A stretch of DNA of 64,000 nucleotides from Balaenoptera acutorostrata (taxonomy: Eukaryota; Chordata; Mammalia; Artiodactyla; Balaenopteridae): assembly GCF_949987535.1 (NCBI RefSeq), contig NC_080075.1:5378606-5442605 (forward strand), read 5' to 3'. Both the position numbers and the translations under genes were made by a program. Below the pieces are notes generated by a model. That model worked only from the letters and a program-made list of their open reading frames with translations. It did not search any database and was not told the DNA's origin. Positions 47,137 to 59,550 of the stretch are shown in pieces. Within the stretch, counting starts at the first letter, position 1. Each line of letters opens with the position of its first letter.

Positions 47137-48041
47137 TTAGAGAAGTTCCTTTAGCATTTGTTGTAGAGCTGGTTTGGTGGTGCTGAATTGTCTTAGCTTT
47201 TGCTTGTCTGTAAAGCTTTTGATTTCTCCATCAAATCTGAATGAGATCCTTGCCAGGTAGAGTAATCTTGGTAGTAGGTTCTTCCCTTTCATCACTTTAA
47301 GTATATCATGCCACTCCCTTCTGGCTTGTAGAGTTTCAGCTGAGAAATCAGCTGTTAACATTATGGGAGTTCCCTTGTATGTTATTTGTCGTTTTTCCCT
47401 TGCTGCTTTCAATAATTTTTCTTTGTCTTTAATTTTTGCCACTTTGATTACTATGTGTCTCGGCGTGTTTCTCCTTGGGTTTCTCCTGTATGGGACTCGC
47501 TGTGCTTCCTGGACTTGGGTGGCTATTTCCTTTCCCATGTTAGGGGAGTTTTCGAGTATAATCTCTTCAAATATTTTCTCTGGTCCTTTCTCTCTCTCTT
47601 CTCCTTCTGGGACCCCTATAATGCGAATGTTGTTGCGTTTAATGTTGTCCCAGAGGTCTCTTAGGCTGTCTTCATTTCTTTTCATTCTTTTTCTTTAGTC
47701 TGTTCCGCAGCAGTGAATTCCACCATTCTGTCTTCCAGGTCACTTATCCGTTCTTCTGCCTCAGTTATTCTACTATTGATTCCTTCTAGTGTAGTTTTCA
47801 TTTCAGTTATTGTATTGGTCATCTCTGTGTGTTTGTTCTTTAAATCTTCTAGGTCTTTGTTAATCATTTCTTGCATCTTCTCAATCTTTGCCTCCATTCT
47901 TATTCTGAGGTCCTGGATCATCTTCACTATCATTATTCTGAATGCTTTTTCTGGAAGGTTGCCTATCTCCACTTCATTTAGTTGTTTTTCTGGGGTTTTT
48001 TCTTGTTCCTTCATCTGGTATATAGCCCTCTGCCTTTTCAT
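47137..48041 (-). pseudogene. L1 ORF1, one frameshift
   Basis: The frame starts MKRQRAIYQMKEQEKTPEKQ at 48041, runs through a coiled coil to about 47682, shifts frame there, and ends ALQQMLKELL at 47137. Conserved DLWDNIKRNNIRIIGVPEGE lies near 47650. A single frameshift inactivates an otherwise well-kept RNA-binding protein. Confidence 0.9.
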
Positions 48042-48934
48042 CTTGTCTATCTTTCTGTAAATGTGGTTTTTTTCCCACAGGCTGCAGGATTGTAGTTTTT
48101 CTTGCTTCTGCTGTCTGCCCTGTGGTGGTTGAGACTATCTAAGAGGCTTGATGGGAGGCTCTGGTGGTGGGTAGAGCTGACTGTTGCTGTGGCGGTCAGA
48201 GCTCTGTAAAACTTTAATCCACTTGACTGTTGATGGGTGGGGCTGGGTTCCCTCCCTGTTGGTTGTTTTGCCCGAGGCAACCCAACACTGGAGCCTACCC
48301 GGGCTCTTTGGTGAGGCTAATGGCAGACTCTGGGAGGGCTCACGCCAAGGAGTACTTCCCAGAACCTCCGCTGCCAGTTTCCTTGTCCCCACGGTGAAAC
48401 AGAGCCACCACTTGCCTCTGCAGGAGACCCCCCAACACCAGCAGGTATGTCTGGTTCAGACTCCCCCAGGGTCACTGCTCCTTCCCCTGGGTCCCGATGC
48501 ACACACTATTTTGTGTGCACCCTCCAAGAGTGGGGTCTCTGTTTCCCCCAGTCCTGTCGAAGTCCTGCAATCAATTCCCACTAGGCTTCAAAGTCTGATT
48601 CTCTAGGAATTCCTCCTCCCGTTGCCGGACCCCCAGGTTGGGAAGCCTGACGTGGGGCTCAGAACCTTCACTCCAGTGGGTGGACTTCTGTGGTATAAGT
48701 GTTCGCCAGTCTGTGATTCACCCACCCAGCACTTATGGGATTTGATTTTACTCTGATTGCGCCCCTCCTACCGTCTCACTGTGGCTTTTCCTCTGTCCTT
48801 GGATGTGGGGTATCCTCCTTGGTGAAGTCCAGTGTCTTCCTGTCGATGATTGTCCAGCAGCCAGTTGTGATTCTGATGCTCTTGCAAGAGGGAGTGAGAG
48901 CACATCCTTCTACTCCACCACCTTGGTTAATCTC

Positions 48935-48948
48935 CCCAGATGGCTTTT
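48935..48948. repeat. TSD of the upstream L1 block, right copy
   Basis: CCCAGATGGCTTTT matches 42238-42251 and abuts the L1 5' end. Confidence 0.85.
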
Positions 48949-50620
48949 AAGGAATATTATTTATCTGCCTGGGTCATGCTGTTAACTTCTGTAAAGCAGA
49001 CATCCCACGGGGATCCTCAAATACCTGGAGCAGGAAAACTGTTCCCGTCTGAAACTTCCAATTCTGACGATATCAACAGAGACTTGTTGCCCTGACCATC
49101 AGGAGACACCCAGAGACATCCCGGAGGACACTGAGACTTAGGAAAAAATATAAAATGTAGTCTCCATTCAACAGATTTCTGGCCAAGCTATTTCTGGTGG
49201 TCCTTGTGGGATTCCAAACAGTGAGAAAAGCAGCCATAGCAGCAAGAGGAGATGACAGCAAAGCTTTCTGTGATAAGCTGGAAGCCAGTGGTTTGCAAAT
49301 TTCTACACTCTTAAAAATTATTGAGGATTCCAAAGTGCTTTTGTTTATGTGGGTTATATCTGTCGATATTTACTATGTTAGAAATTAAACTGGAGAGTGG
49401 TTTAAACATTTATTTTCTTATTTACTTAAAATAACAATAAACTCTCTACACATTAATATAAATATCATATATTTTATGAAAAATAACTCTACTTTCCAAA
49501 ACAAACAGACTTATTGAGAAAAGTGGTATTGTTCTACATACCTCTACATACGCATACTCAGTGTTTGGAAATCTCTTATTTAATGTCTAATTTAACAGAA
49601 GACAGTTGGATTCTCATATCCAGTCTCTTATGATGTTACATGTCATGTAGCCTCTGAGAAAGTCCACTGTCCACTGGTGAGGGAATGAGAGTAAAAAAGA
49701 CAGAGAAGGTCTTAATATTACGATGAAAATGGTTTTGATTTCAGGGATCTTTTTAAAAGATCTCAGGGCTCCCTAGGGCTCTTTACTCTGAGGCCCCCTT
49801 GGTAAGCCGGAAGTGGAGATTTTTATTACTTTTCCCCTGGCATCAGCATTAAGTGAGGTTCCTCTGTACTTATACATTTTGCAAGCTTTATGCCCCCAAA
49901 CTAGCATCACTATAAAAAATATCAAGTGACTCACATACAGAACTATTGTTATAAGCAGTGTTGAAAGTTATTTCTGAATCTTTTTTGTTGTCTTGTTCAG
50001 TTTCTACCTTATAAATAGAGGAATCTGTGTCCTATCCTGTTTTGTATAGTTTGAGGATCAACTTGCATGCCAAGTTCAGTCAGTATAGTTGCTCCAAAGC
50101 TTAGGAAGTTAAGACGGGCGTCCCAGCCCTCCTGCAGGCCTCCCTCTGATGGGACATGGCTGACACTTCACTTTGTCTGTGAGGCTAAGGACGCGAAACT
50201 TGCACTTCCAGAGATGGTTTCTGTACCAAATGTGTTTCCTGGTACTGGGGGAATGAACCGCTTGGCTCTGAAGGCACAACTGACTTGGGGATTGCAACCT
50301 TTGCAATTAAAAACAACAGAAAATCAAAACCTTTACTGCAGGTTCTCAACTACCCTGAAAAATCAGAGAAACTGGAGAACATTGTTTGCTAATGAGAAAG
50401 GGGAAGGAAGGAATCCAAACAGGTTTGCTTTGTTATGGCGATGAGAAATGCTGCTTTCTGCTGAAACTTCCTCAATTAATTCACTTTATTCTTCCTCTCT
50501 GATTTTCACATTTAAAATTTTCTATTTAAATGGGCGTCAGCAATAGTTAACAGCTAAATAATTCAATAAGTCATAAGTCATATAAGCAAGACCCAGCCTC
50601 AGAAACCATAATTACCAAGT
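48949..50620. other. Intergenic, no gene seen
   Basis: No exon of IL1R1 (the expected upstream neighbour) or other gene was recognised on either strand. Short open frames have no familiar motifs. Confidence 0.4.
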
Positions 50621-51250
50621 TTCCTGTGTACCTCTCTCCCACCCTCCAGACTCACCATCCTAAACTTGTTTATCATTCTGACGTGTGTGTGTGTGTATTC
50701 CTTAAGCAATATATTCTTGTGTAGGGTTTTTTAGCGTTTATATAAAAAGTACTATATACTTATGCAACGTTTTATTTCATTCAATATTATATTTGTGACA
50801 TTCAAATATTTTGAGAAGTGTAATTCTAGTTCACTCAAGGAAACTACTATATTGTATTCTATTGTATGAATATTCCACAATTTTTGTATCTATCTCCTTT
50901 GGATATTTAAGTTGGATATTTAAATATCAAATTTATGTTTTGCTTTAAAAATAGTGCTGCTGTGAAGATTTTTGTAATGTCCTCTTGTGTGGGTTTTTGA
51001 GATATTGTCCAGTGAGTGAAAATGCAGGATCACTGGGTAGATGCATCTTCAACTATACTAGGAAACCCTAATTTTCTCCATTTAGTATTCTTTGGAGGAT
51101 AAGTATTTCATTGCTTCATGTTCTTGCCAATATTTGGTATGTCAGACTTTTATATTTTGCCAGTTTTGCCAGCCCACTGATGGAAAAGCTATTGTATGAT
51201 TTTATTCTACAATTCTCTAATTACTAAGAAGGTGGAACATCTTTGCCTCT
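50620..51250 (-). mobile_element. Old L1 3' end, antisense (tentative)
   Basis: The plus strand shows the antisense pattern of an old L1 tail: GTAGATGCATCTTCAACTAT, AATAGTGCTGCTGTGAAGA and GTATTCTATTGTATGAATAT. Strongly diverged. Confidence 0.5.
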
Positions 51251-52242
51251 GTTCATCCTGTGTCCTCTGTGTGAAATAACTTCTCATGTTTTTTCCATTT
51301 TCCCCACCTGGTTGTTTGTCTTCCTCTCATCGATTTGTAGAGAACTCATTAAATTCTACCTCTGATGTTTCACGTGGTTACCTTCAAAGTGAAGCACAGG
51401 TGTACCTCACTGTTCTCTCCCTGACAGGGAGCTCAAACCCAGCAGCACGCTTTATCTATAAAATAGCGATGATTAGACCCACTTTTCAGAGGTGACATTT
51501 GTAAAACCTCTTTTGCAGAGCGCCTGACAATAATAGAAACTTGATGAGCACAGTTTGTTACCATCATCTTATGACTAATTCTTCCTTGCCACAGTATTTA
51601 ATATTGCAGATAGCTTTGCAGTGAGAATATCCTTAGATATTCATGCCATTAGTCACAAGCCATAGGTAATGGACTCTTTCAGTTTTTTTTTTTTTTTTTT
51701 TTTATGAGCTGAAACAATTCCTCTACCAATTCATTACCTCATCCTGAGAGCAGGTATGAAGCAATGCTCTGAGTGCAACGGATGCATTGCTCAGTTCGAA
51801 CTAGTTGAATTTTACCCTCAATTGATTTGATCTTCAGACAAGGATGTGATGTACATTCAGAAGAGTAGCAGGGCAATACGTTTTATTAAAGATTTCATAT
51901 ACGAATGTATATATAATATAATGCATAGTAATATTATTTGTTCTAACTAACTAGCTGATCATTTCCCATTGAACGTAACCTGCAGCTAGTTTCCCAGTAA
52001 GAATGAGGTGATGTGGCAGGTGTAGGCCAATGTCAGTGGACATGCACATATGGAGACCCATTTGCGATACATTAGAGGGTCTCTCTGTTCCTTCTTCAAG
52101 TCAGTCTATCTTAAATCAAATTCAGAGAATCACAACGTCACAGGGTTGGAATGGAACCTAAGGTTTGGCTATCACTTGAGCAGAGTAATAAGCACCCTCC
52201 TACACATGGGGCAATAATTAACACTTTTCAGGCCTCACAATT
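51251..52242. other. Intergenic, nothing recognised
   Basis: A T-tract of about 20 lies near 51684-51703. No gene or clear repeat family was identified. Confidence 0.35.
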
Positions 52243-52265
52243 TACGTGTGTGCGTGCATGCGCGT

Positions 52266-52298
<33 letters not shown>
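52243..52298. repeat. (TG)(CG)(CA) alternating purine-pyrimidine tract
   Basis: About 55 bp of almost perfect purine/pyrimidine alternation, going from TGTGTGCGTG through a palindromic CATGCGCGTGCGCA to a pure CA run. It can form Z-DNA or a hairpin. Confidence 0.85.
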
Positions 52299-52303
<5 letters not shown>

Positions 52304-54900
52304 CTGTAATCGCACCCCCCCAACCCAGCCAGCACCGGTCAACTTGGCTCTGGACAGCACCCCTCTAGAAACATCCCACTCACAAGTCACCCATCTTAGT
52401 CTCACACCCAGTGTTCAGATATCTTCATATTCTTGCCAAGAGTTTATTCAGATCAGGCTTGAGGGAATGAGTTCCCTCCAAGGCAGCCCATTCCAAATTG
52501 TAGGCCTACCAGCCAATCCCTCCTTCCTAAAAGGAAGAGGAAACCTCAGCCATGTAGGGATTCTTGTTCCATCCTTCGGATCCATAGAAAGAAGAATGCA
52601 GTCTTCCACGTTGCCACACATGCAATGTTGCCAGAGCTCCTGCAACCATTGATCTCTCCAGACCTAGTACCTGAAATCAGGGCCTCCAACAGCCCGCAAA
52701 TCAACTAAGCTGCTGACCTCTCAAACATGGAGGACATGGGACCTTCATCCCTGACATTCTAAGTGTTAGGCTTGTGTTAACATCACCTGTGGTTTGGTTG
52801 GGCTTGTACATGTTTGTTTTGCTTTGGTTTTGCTCATTCATTCATTCTGGGGTTTCTGCACACCAACACCCTAAATGTTTTTTTTTTTTTCACTTTTGTA
52901 GCCACTAAGCATATTTTTTCCACCAGGGTTTAGGCATGTTCCTTATTGGAAGTGAAGGGTCTTACATTTATCCTTAGTCAATGTCATCTGGTAAAAGATG
53001 GTGAGTTAAAGAGGTCATTTATCTGGGAGGCAGAACATCTGGGCTCCCTTCTCAGCCCTCTTGCTAACTAGCTGAGAATTGTAACAAATTTGGGGGCAAG
53101 GGCTGCCCCCCACAGGTACAGTGAATGTTGACTGAACCTTTCAACCACATTATTTAACTTGCAGATAAATATTTATCACAGTGATACCCTTTGTGTCTAT
53201 CAAGTTCACAAAGATTTTTAAATGACTCTTTTCAGTGTCACACACTTCCTATGGGAAAGCAAAGCAAATGTCTCTACAGAACACAATTAGTGAAGAACAT
53301 GAAAAGGTCCGTTGCCCTCTGGCCCACTGATCCTAAGAATCTATGCTAAGCTAATCATCAAGGAAGTGGACAAAGATATTTGGGCAAAGATGACTACTTC
53401 ATTTTGACCCCTGAGAGCTACAAACTGGAAATAATCTAGATGTACAACCAAAGCAGAAAAGCTAAAGTATAGAGCATCTACTTGATAAACTGAATGATCA
53501 TTCATAGATCATATTTTAAATAATAGTAATGTGGGCAAATATTTTTACTAAGTTTAAAAAGTTAAGGTGTTAAACTGCATATATTATATGATCTCAATTA
53601 TATCCATAGAACTACAATGAAATGTTAATGTTAATAATTTTCTCTAGTTGTTAGTTTTTTCTTCCTTATACTTCTCAGAAATTTCTGTGTTCTCTCAAAC
53701 CTACATTGCTTCTATCATACAAAAAAGTATTTTTAATTTATTTAAGAAAAATGTTCCTAATACAATCAACTCACAGAGGGATTTCTGTCCCAAGTTCCTA
53801 AGACCTCCCTCTCTGACCCTTTACTCCCTGCTAATTTGCCTTCATAAAAATACCCACCCCTCCATCAACACTTTACGCCTTAGTGTTCTCCCATTTAAAA
53901 ATCTCCAAGAGCTCACATATACCAACTCCAGATAATAAAGTCCAAATGTTTCAGTCAGGGATTTAAGACCATCTATTGTATGAGTTCGTTTCCTGAACGG
54001 CTTTCTCTCCACACTACACTCTATGACTAGTTTGTTTTGAACTTGGAAATTTTCTCAGTGTCTAATATGTTAGGCACATAGAACTTTTAAAACAATCCGA
54101 AAGTCAACTTGAGAGCAAAAATATTTCCCTATTTTACAATTTGAGGAAAGACTGGGAACCACTTGGGGGAAACATAAGACTTCAGAAGCAATTAAGTGTA
54201 GTGTGGATGGAAGGATTATGGAATATCATGTAACAATAAAGTACTTAAACGGCTACTGTCCACAACTAAAAGGCACATGGGAGGCAGGAATCTGTCTCAG
54301 GCTAAGAGGGATAAGCGATGTGAGATGGCAGAGGAGGGAAAAATTGAGTAGCCAGGCACAATTCACCACGTGAGCAAAGGCAGAAAAGGGTTCACACTAC
54401 GGCCGTTAAACATGCAATACACTCGCACTGAAGACGTCCGAGGAATATCATTCCAGGATGTGTTTAATGAAAGGAAAACCAGTGAACACTGCAGACTGGT
54501 ATCAGTGCAACGCATCTCAGACCCAGAAACAGGAACTAAGTGACACTTGGGGTCACTTTCAGGTCAAAGGTTCTGAGAAAAACAGGCTTCTTTGACTTTC
54601 ACTCTGAGTAAAGTCATCTCCCCGCTGGCTGAGCCCAGAGCAAGTCAACAGGATCCTGTGAGTCTTGATGACTCAGGTGGTCCAGACTCAACTGGTCTGA
54701 CAGCTGAAATTTGTAGTGATTGCTGCCTTTGTGTTTGGGCAGCAGATTTAAGGTGAACATACAGGATGTATGAACTTTAAACAGCCAGACCTTCCCTAGA
54801 AGGCATCTGAGCCATGCATGTTAAGACAAGCATGTGTGGAGATTAAAAATTAATATTCACTTTAAATATTGTCATCTATTTCCTATAGCTCTTCCTCTCC
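52299..54900. other. Intergenic, no gene seen
   Basis: The region 53770-54080 resembles an ancient L2-type repeat (CAGTCAGGGATTTAAGACCA, AATAAAGTCCAAATGTTTC). The rest is unassigned, and no exon-like frame is supported. Confidence 0.35.
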
Positions 54901-54908
54901 CTAAAACC

Positions 54909-54952
<44 letters not shown>
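54909..54952. repeat. (CA)n microsatellite
   Basis: Uninterrupted CA repeat of about 22 units, likely polymorphic. Confidence 0.97.
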
Positions 54953-54953
<1 letters not shown>

Positions 54954-55604
54954 ACTTTAGTTGCAAAATAAATGTTAGTGCGACAAAAATGTCCCACCCA
55001 GCTGTCTCCCCATGTACATTTTTTCAGGGGTGGTCTATTTTTTCCCTGTTTTTTGAATTCTTGCTCCTGTCATGATTCACCTGTGCATTTTATTTTAGTA
55101 AGAAAGGACTTCCCCCGTCTACTCCCAGATCATTCTCTTCCCCACCTGCTACCCTCTCTGTGGCCTCCACATTAAGCCAAACTCACCACACTCACAGATT
55201 CTTGCCTCAAAGGGGAAAAGGTTTTCTTTTGACAAACTAGCTTATGGAAATCTCTGATTTTCTAACTGTATGCTATTTATACTTAGCCCTTCATTTAATG
55301 TTTGTGAAACCTACTGTATCATAAACACCAAGCCAGATCCCGACTTGCTAAAATTGGATTAAATAGAAGCTATTATCATTTTTAGAAGCTGACACCAGGA
55401 CTATCTGCCCTCCTCGCCCTCCACTCCCCAATCCCCAGAATTTGAAAAAGATTCACTCTGGATTAAACGAATTTACTCTTTTACTTGTACTGATCAAGAG
55501 GTAAAACTAAGAAAATATATTGAGATTCTTTCTCAGATATTGGACATAGAATTTCTGTCATAGGGAAAAATCTTTGTATTCAACTACAAGTTAATCACTA
55601 AATG

Positions 55605-55992
55605 GGTGTTGCCTGTAAGCGTTAATTATACATCATGGTCCATCTCTGGGAACCCTGCCTCCCAGGTAATGATCATGAAGCTAAAAATACCTCTGTTTAG
55701 CTCACGGGAGACATCCTGACCAGGCCCACCTGTGAATGCCTGCAGGACAGAAGTTAACACCTCCCCTCTGCAGCTCACCTGACCCAGGAAGTGTTTGACT
55801 TTACTCCCGCCCTTTGAGTATAAAAGAAGCGTGAATTCTAACTCAGGCAAGGTGGTTTTTTGGGGGTGGGAGTCTGCTATCCTCTTGGTCTGCTGGCTTT
55901 TGGAATAAAGTCCCTAGTTCTTGCCCCAACAGCTCGACTTTCAATTTATTGGCCTGTCACGTGGTGAGTAGTAAAGTTTGGAGTTGGCAACA
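55605..55992 (+). mobile_element. ERV1 long terminal repeat (probably 5' LTR)
   Basis: A TATA box (TATAAAA, 55819-55825) and a polyadenylation signal (AATAAA, 55904-55909) are followed by CTTGCCCCAACAGCTCGAC and TTTATTGGCCTGTCACG. This arrangement is typical of R-U5 in artiodactyl class I ERV LTRs. Gag and protease remnants follow on the same strand. Exact LTR edges and the primer-binding site could not be fixed, and no 3' LTR was recognised. Confidence 0.7.
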
Positions 55993-55999
55993 GATTTTG

Positions 56000-56345
56000 C
56001 TGAAACCCGCCAGGGGCCTTGCTGCTCCTGGCCAGCTGATCGCAGCCTGGGGATTTGGGGGTAAGGCCCTGGCCGCTGCCAGGACCGCTTGTCCAAGGAT
56101 CTTCCCTTCAACATTCTGGCCGCCCCAGCGCTTGGCAATTGGAGCAAGGAATCAACATTTGGGAGCCGAAGGCCTCCACGCAGTAGGGTAAGTTGCTCTG
56201 GTGTGTCCAGCCAGAAACCTCTCCGTTTGGGGCTTTTATTCTGCGGAATAAGCCAGTTTGTTTTGTATTTGAGTGGGGCACCCTGTTGCAGAGAGGAAAG
56301 AGTTGCTGGGCTTTTACCCAATTTGTGAACCAGTTCATTTGCTTC
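56000..56345 (+). mobile_element. ERV1 leader region
   Basis: GC-rich sequence immediately after the LTR and before the nested L1, in the position of the untranslated leader of a gammaretrovirus-like element. No coding motif is visible. Confidence 0.45.
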
Positions 56346-57690
56346 TTTGGTTGTTTTAAAATGTATTTTATTGAAGTATAGTAGATTTACAATGTTGTGT
56401 TAATTTCTACTGTACAGCAAAGTGTTTCAGTTATATATATGTGTGTGTGTACATATATATGTTCTTTTTCATAATCCATTCCATTATGGCTTATTACAGG
56501 ATATTGAATTTAGTCCCATGTGCTCTACAGTAAGACCTTGTTGTTTATGCATCCCATATATAATAGTTTCCACCTGCTACTCCCGAACTCCCACTCCATC
56601 CCTCCCCCACCTCCCTATCCCTTGGCAACCACACGTCTTTTCTCTATATCTGTGAGTTCTCCTATTTCATAGATAGGCTCATTTGAGTCATATTTTGGAT
56701 TCCACAAATAAGTGAATATCACACGTTATTTGCCTTTCTCTGACTTACTTCCCTTAATATGATAATCTGAAGTTCTATCCATGTTGCTGCAAATGGCATT
56801 TCATTCATTTTTATGGCTGAGTAATATTCCATTATATATATGTACCACATCTTCTTTATCCATTCATTTGTTGATGGACATTTAGATTGTGTCCATGTCT
56901 TGGCTATTGTGAATACTGCTGCTGTGAACATTGGGGTGCATGTATCTGTCTGAATTAGAGTTTTGTCCGGATAACATGCCCAGGAGTGGGATTGCTGGAT
57001 CATATGGCAACTCTACTTTTAGTTTTTTGAGGAACCTCCATACTGTCCTCCATAGTGGCTACACCAATTTACATTCCCACCAACAGTGTAGGCGGGTTCC
57101 ATTTTCTCTACAACCTCTCCAGCATTTGTTATTTGTAGATGTTTTAATGATGGCCATTCTGACCAGATTGAGGTGGTACATCATTGCAGTTTTGATTTGT
57201 ATCTCTCTAAAAATTAGTGATGTTGAGCATCTTTTCATGTGTCTATTGGCCATCTGTATGTATGTATTCTTTAAAAAAAGGTCTTATCGGTCGTCTGCCC
57301 ATTTTATGATTGGGTTTTTCTTTTGATATTGAGTTGTATGTGCTGTCTGTGTATTTTGGAAATTAATCTCTTCTCGGTTCCATCATTTGCAAATGTTTTT
57401 TCCCATTCCTTAAGTTCTTTCCATTATGTTTATGGTTACCTTGGCTGTGCAAAAGTTTCCAAGTTTAATTAGTTCCCGTTTGTTTCTTTTTGCTTTTATT
57501 TCTATTGCCTTGGGAGACCTAAGAAAACATTGGTACAATTTATGTTCGACAGTGTTTACCTATGTTCTCTTCGAGGAGTTTTATGGTGTCATGTCTCATT
57601 TAAATCCTTAACCATTTTGAGTTTATTCTTGTGTATGGTGTGAGGGTGTGTTCTAACTTTTCATTTTGTCTGCACTGTTCCACATTTATT
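56346..57690 (-). mobile_element. 5'-truncated L1 inserted in the ERV
   Basis: The antisense L1 tail starts TTTATTGAAGTATAGTAGAT and extends through the ORF2 C-terminal region (antisense of the CW..C motif near 57100) to about 57690. It is more diverged than the full-length copies. It separates the ERV leader from gag. Confidence 0.85.
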
Positions 57691-57749
57691 GCTAAATCAA
57701 TTTTGTGATATTTAAAACTTCTACAGATGTCGAATAGAGAAAAGGAATA

Positions 57750-59130
57750 GAAGTAAAAAAAGACGTGGCTGTAGGACATTCCCAGGGAGAAGAGGAAGGT
57801 TCCACTTGGTTCCTAAAATCACCAAAAGCCCCAGTCCAGAAATCAGCCAGGTTGATTGATGCCCAGGCAGAAAGGCATCCTGTTAATGGTTAGAGATGAT
57901 CAATTGCTATTTATGGTTCTATGGTGACTATTCTGTGAAGAAGCGGGGAAGAATGGTGAAATTCTTTACGTACAAGCATTTCTGCTATTACATCAGGGAA
58001 AATAAGAAAAGGAAGGTAATGAGGGTGAGGATACATTGCTTCAGACCTTAACTCCTCCAGCTGAGTTAGCTGTCCCTGCCAGTGTAGCCATCATTCCACT
58101 ATACCCACCCCTCCACCACCTTCCGTGTCTCTCCAGCTCCAGTTCCTGACACTGGGGCTCACGGCTGTCCATCCTTACAGGGATCAATTAGAAAACCCTG
58201 CGTTAGTTCCTGGAGCACAGGGATTTGGTGTGGTATCGGCTTCTAAGACTCAACAGGGCACCCAATTTGAGCCAGGAGTCACTCCCCGGGCAGGATAGTA
58301 TACTTTATGCTGTCATCTCACAGGGGGCCTAAATGCAAATGACCAGCTGGCTGGGTTTCTCAGACCTGTATAATTGGAAAGATCGAAACCCTCCTTATAG
58401 GGAGGATCTTCACACCTGAAGCCCACTTAGCAGCACCCACAGGTAAACCGAATTGGGACCCTAATAAAGGACGAATGCCCTTATTAGAGTACTCCCAGAA
58501 GTGTATGGTGGCAGGTTTCTGAAAAGGGAAACCAAAGCAAAAGAATTTGAACAAAATCCAAGAAATTAAAAAAAACGGAGACCTCTTCTAATTTTTGGAA
58601 AATCTTTATCAGGCCTACAGACATTATATTAATGCAAATCTTGGGGCCCCTGAAAATATTAGAATGGTAAATTTGACCTTTTCTGAGGAAGGGGTGCAAA
58701 GTGCCTCAGATATTGGGAGAAAAGTTGCAAAATTTAGAGCATTTGGAATGAACCTAATGCACTTTCTGAATTGGTAAATGTTCCTTTTAAGTGTTCAACA
58801 GAGAACAGACACAGAAGAAAAATATACAAAACAAAACTTCACTTTTTTGGCAGTGACATTGGATTCCCGGAAGGCAAGTAACTGGAAGAGACATAAGCCA
58901 CTACTGGGGAAGAAACAATGCACTTACTGTCAGGAGAAATAACATTGGAATTCAGGTTGCCCTAGGCTAAAACGTAAGAGGAAAAACAACAAAAGATGAG
59001 AGCTTCTCACAAGGGAGAAAGAGAGTAACACTCTGAAGAATGAGCAGGGAGTCCCGGGGCTCCCTTGGACATGAGGTGCCTAATTCCCCAAAGGAGTCCT
59101 GGGAAAAAATGACAGTGGGGAATGAGCTGA
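57750..59130 (+). pseudogene. ERV1 gag and start of protease, decayed
   Basis: This is the remnant of a gammaretrovirus-like gag. A proline-rich segment near 58100 is followed by a capsid motif DLYNWK (58363-58380). A capsid C-terminal piece with APENIRM and SASDIGRK lies near 58650-58720. A zinc-knuckle pattern C-x2-C-x4-H-x4-C at 58917-58962 contains an in-frame stop. Protease-like text (MTVGNEL) is reached at about 59110-59130, where a SINE interrupts it. Stops and frameshifts throughout mean no protein can be made. Confidence 0.7.
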
Positions 59131-59139
59131 TTCACTTTT

Positions 59140-59327
59140 CTTTTCTTTTTTTTTAATGTGGGCCATTTTTAAAGACTTTATTGAATTTGTCACAGTGTTG
59201 CTCCTGTTTCATGTTTTGGTTTTTTGACCACGAGGCATGTGGGATCTTAGCTCCCCAACCAGGGATTGAACCTGCACCCCTTGCCTTGGAAGGTGAGGTC
59301 TTAACCACTGGAGCACCAGGGAAGTCC
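59140..59327 (-). mobile_element. Short CHR-type SINE inserted in ERV protease
   Basis: The antisense SINE contains AACCAGGGATTGAACCTGCA and GAGCACCAGGGAAGTCC. It is flanked by CTGATTCACTTTT (59127-59139) and CTGATTAACTTTT (59328-59340), a 13-bp TSD with one mismatch. It splits the protease coding remnant. Confidence 0.88.
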
Positions 59328-59520
59328 CTGATTAACTTTTTGATAGACCTCACCTTAAAGTGTTTTCACCAGAACAGCTTGACATTGGAGTCCCAGCAGA
59401 ACGTGCTTTCAGGCTACAGATGGTGCTCGTGAAAACCTCTGCAAAGGAGTCACAGCCCTATCCCCCTGAGGTGTACGAAAAGCACAGAGTGTGTGTAGGG
59501 CTGTGTACAGTCTTGTCTAA
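59328..59520 (+). pseudogene. ERV1 protease remnant, continuation
   Basis: After the SINE the frame resumes as LINFLID, corresponding to the segment leading into the aspartic protease active site. It then decays by frameshift. The retroviral similarity fades before 59520. Confidence 0.5.
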
Positions 59521-59550
59521 TCTGGTGATTTTTCTTTAGATACTTTCTTT

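Larger units (their letters stand above)
43060..48934 (-). mobile_element. Full-length, relatively young L1, minus strand
   Basis: On the minus strand the 5' end is GGGGAGATTAACCAAGGTGG at 48934, then a 5' UTR, ORF1 and ORF2. The 3' UTR differs from that of the intron L1s, ending CTAATAAGAACCTGCAGTAT and an A-tract. Breaks in the ORFs are few. The flanking 14-bp TSD (42238-42251, 48935-48948) includes an extra 0.8 kb beyond the L1 3' end. It sits about 2 kb upstream of the IL1RL2 start. Confidence 0.95.
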
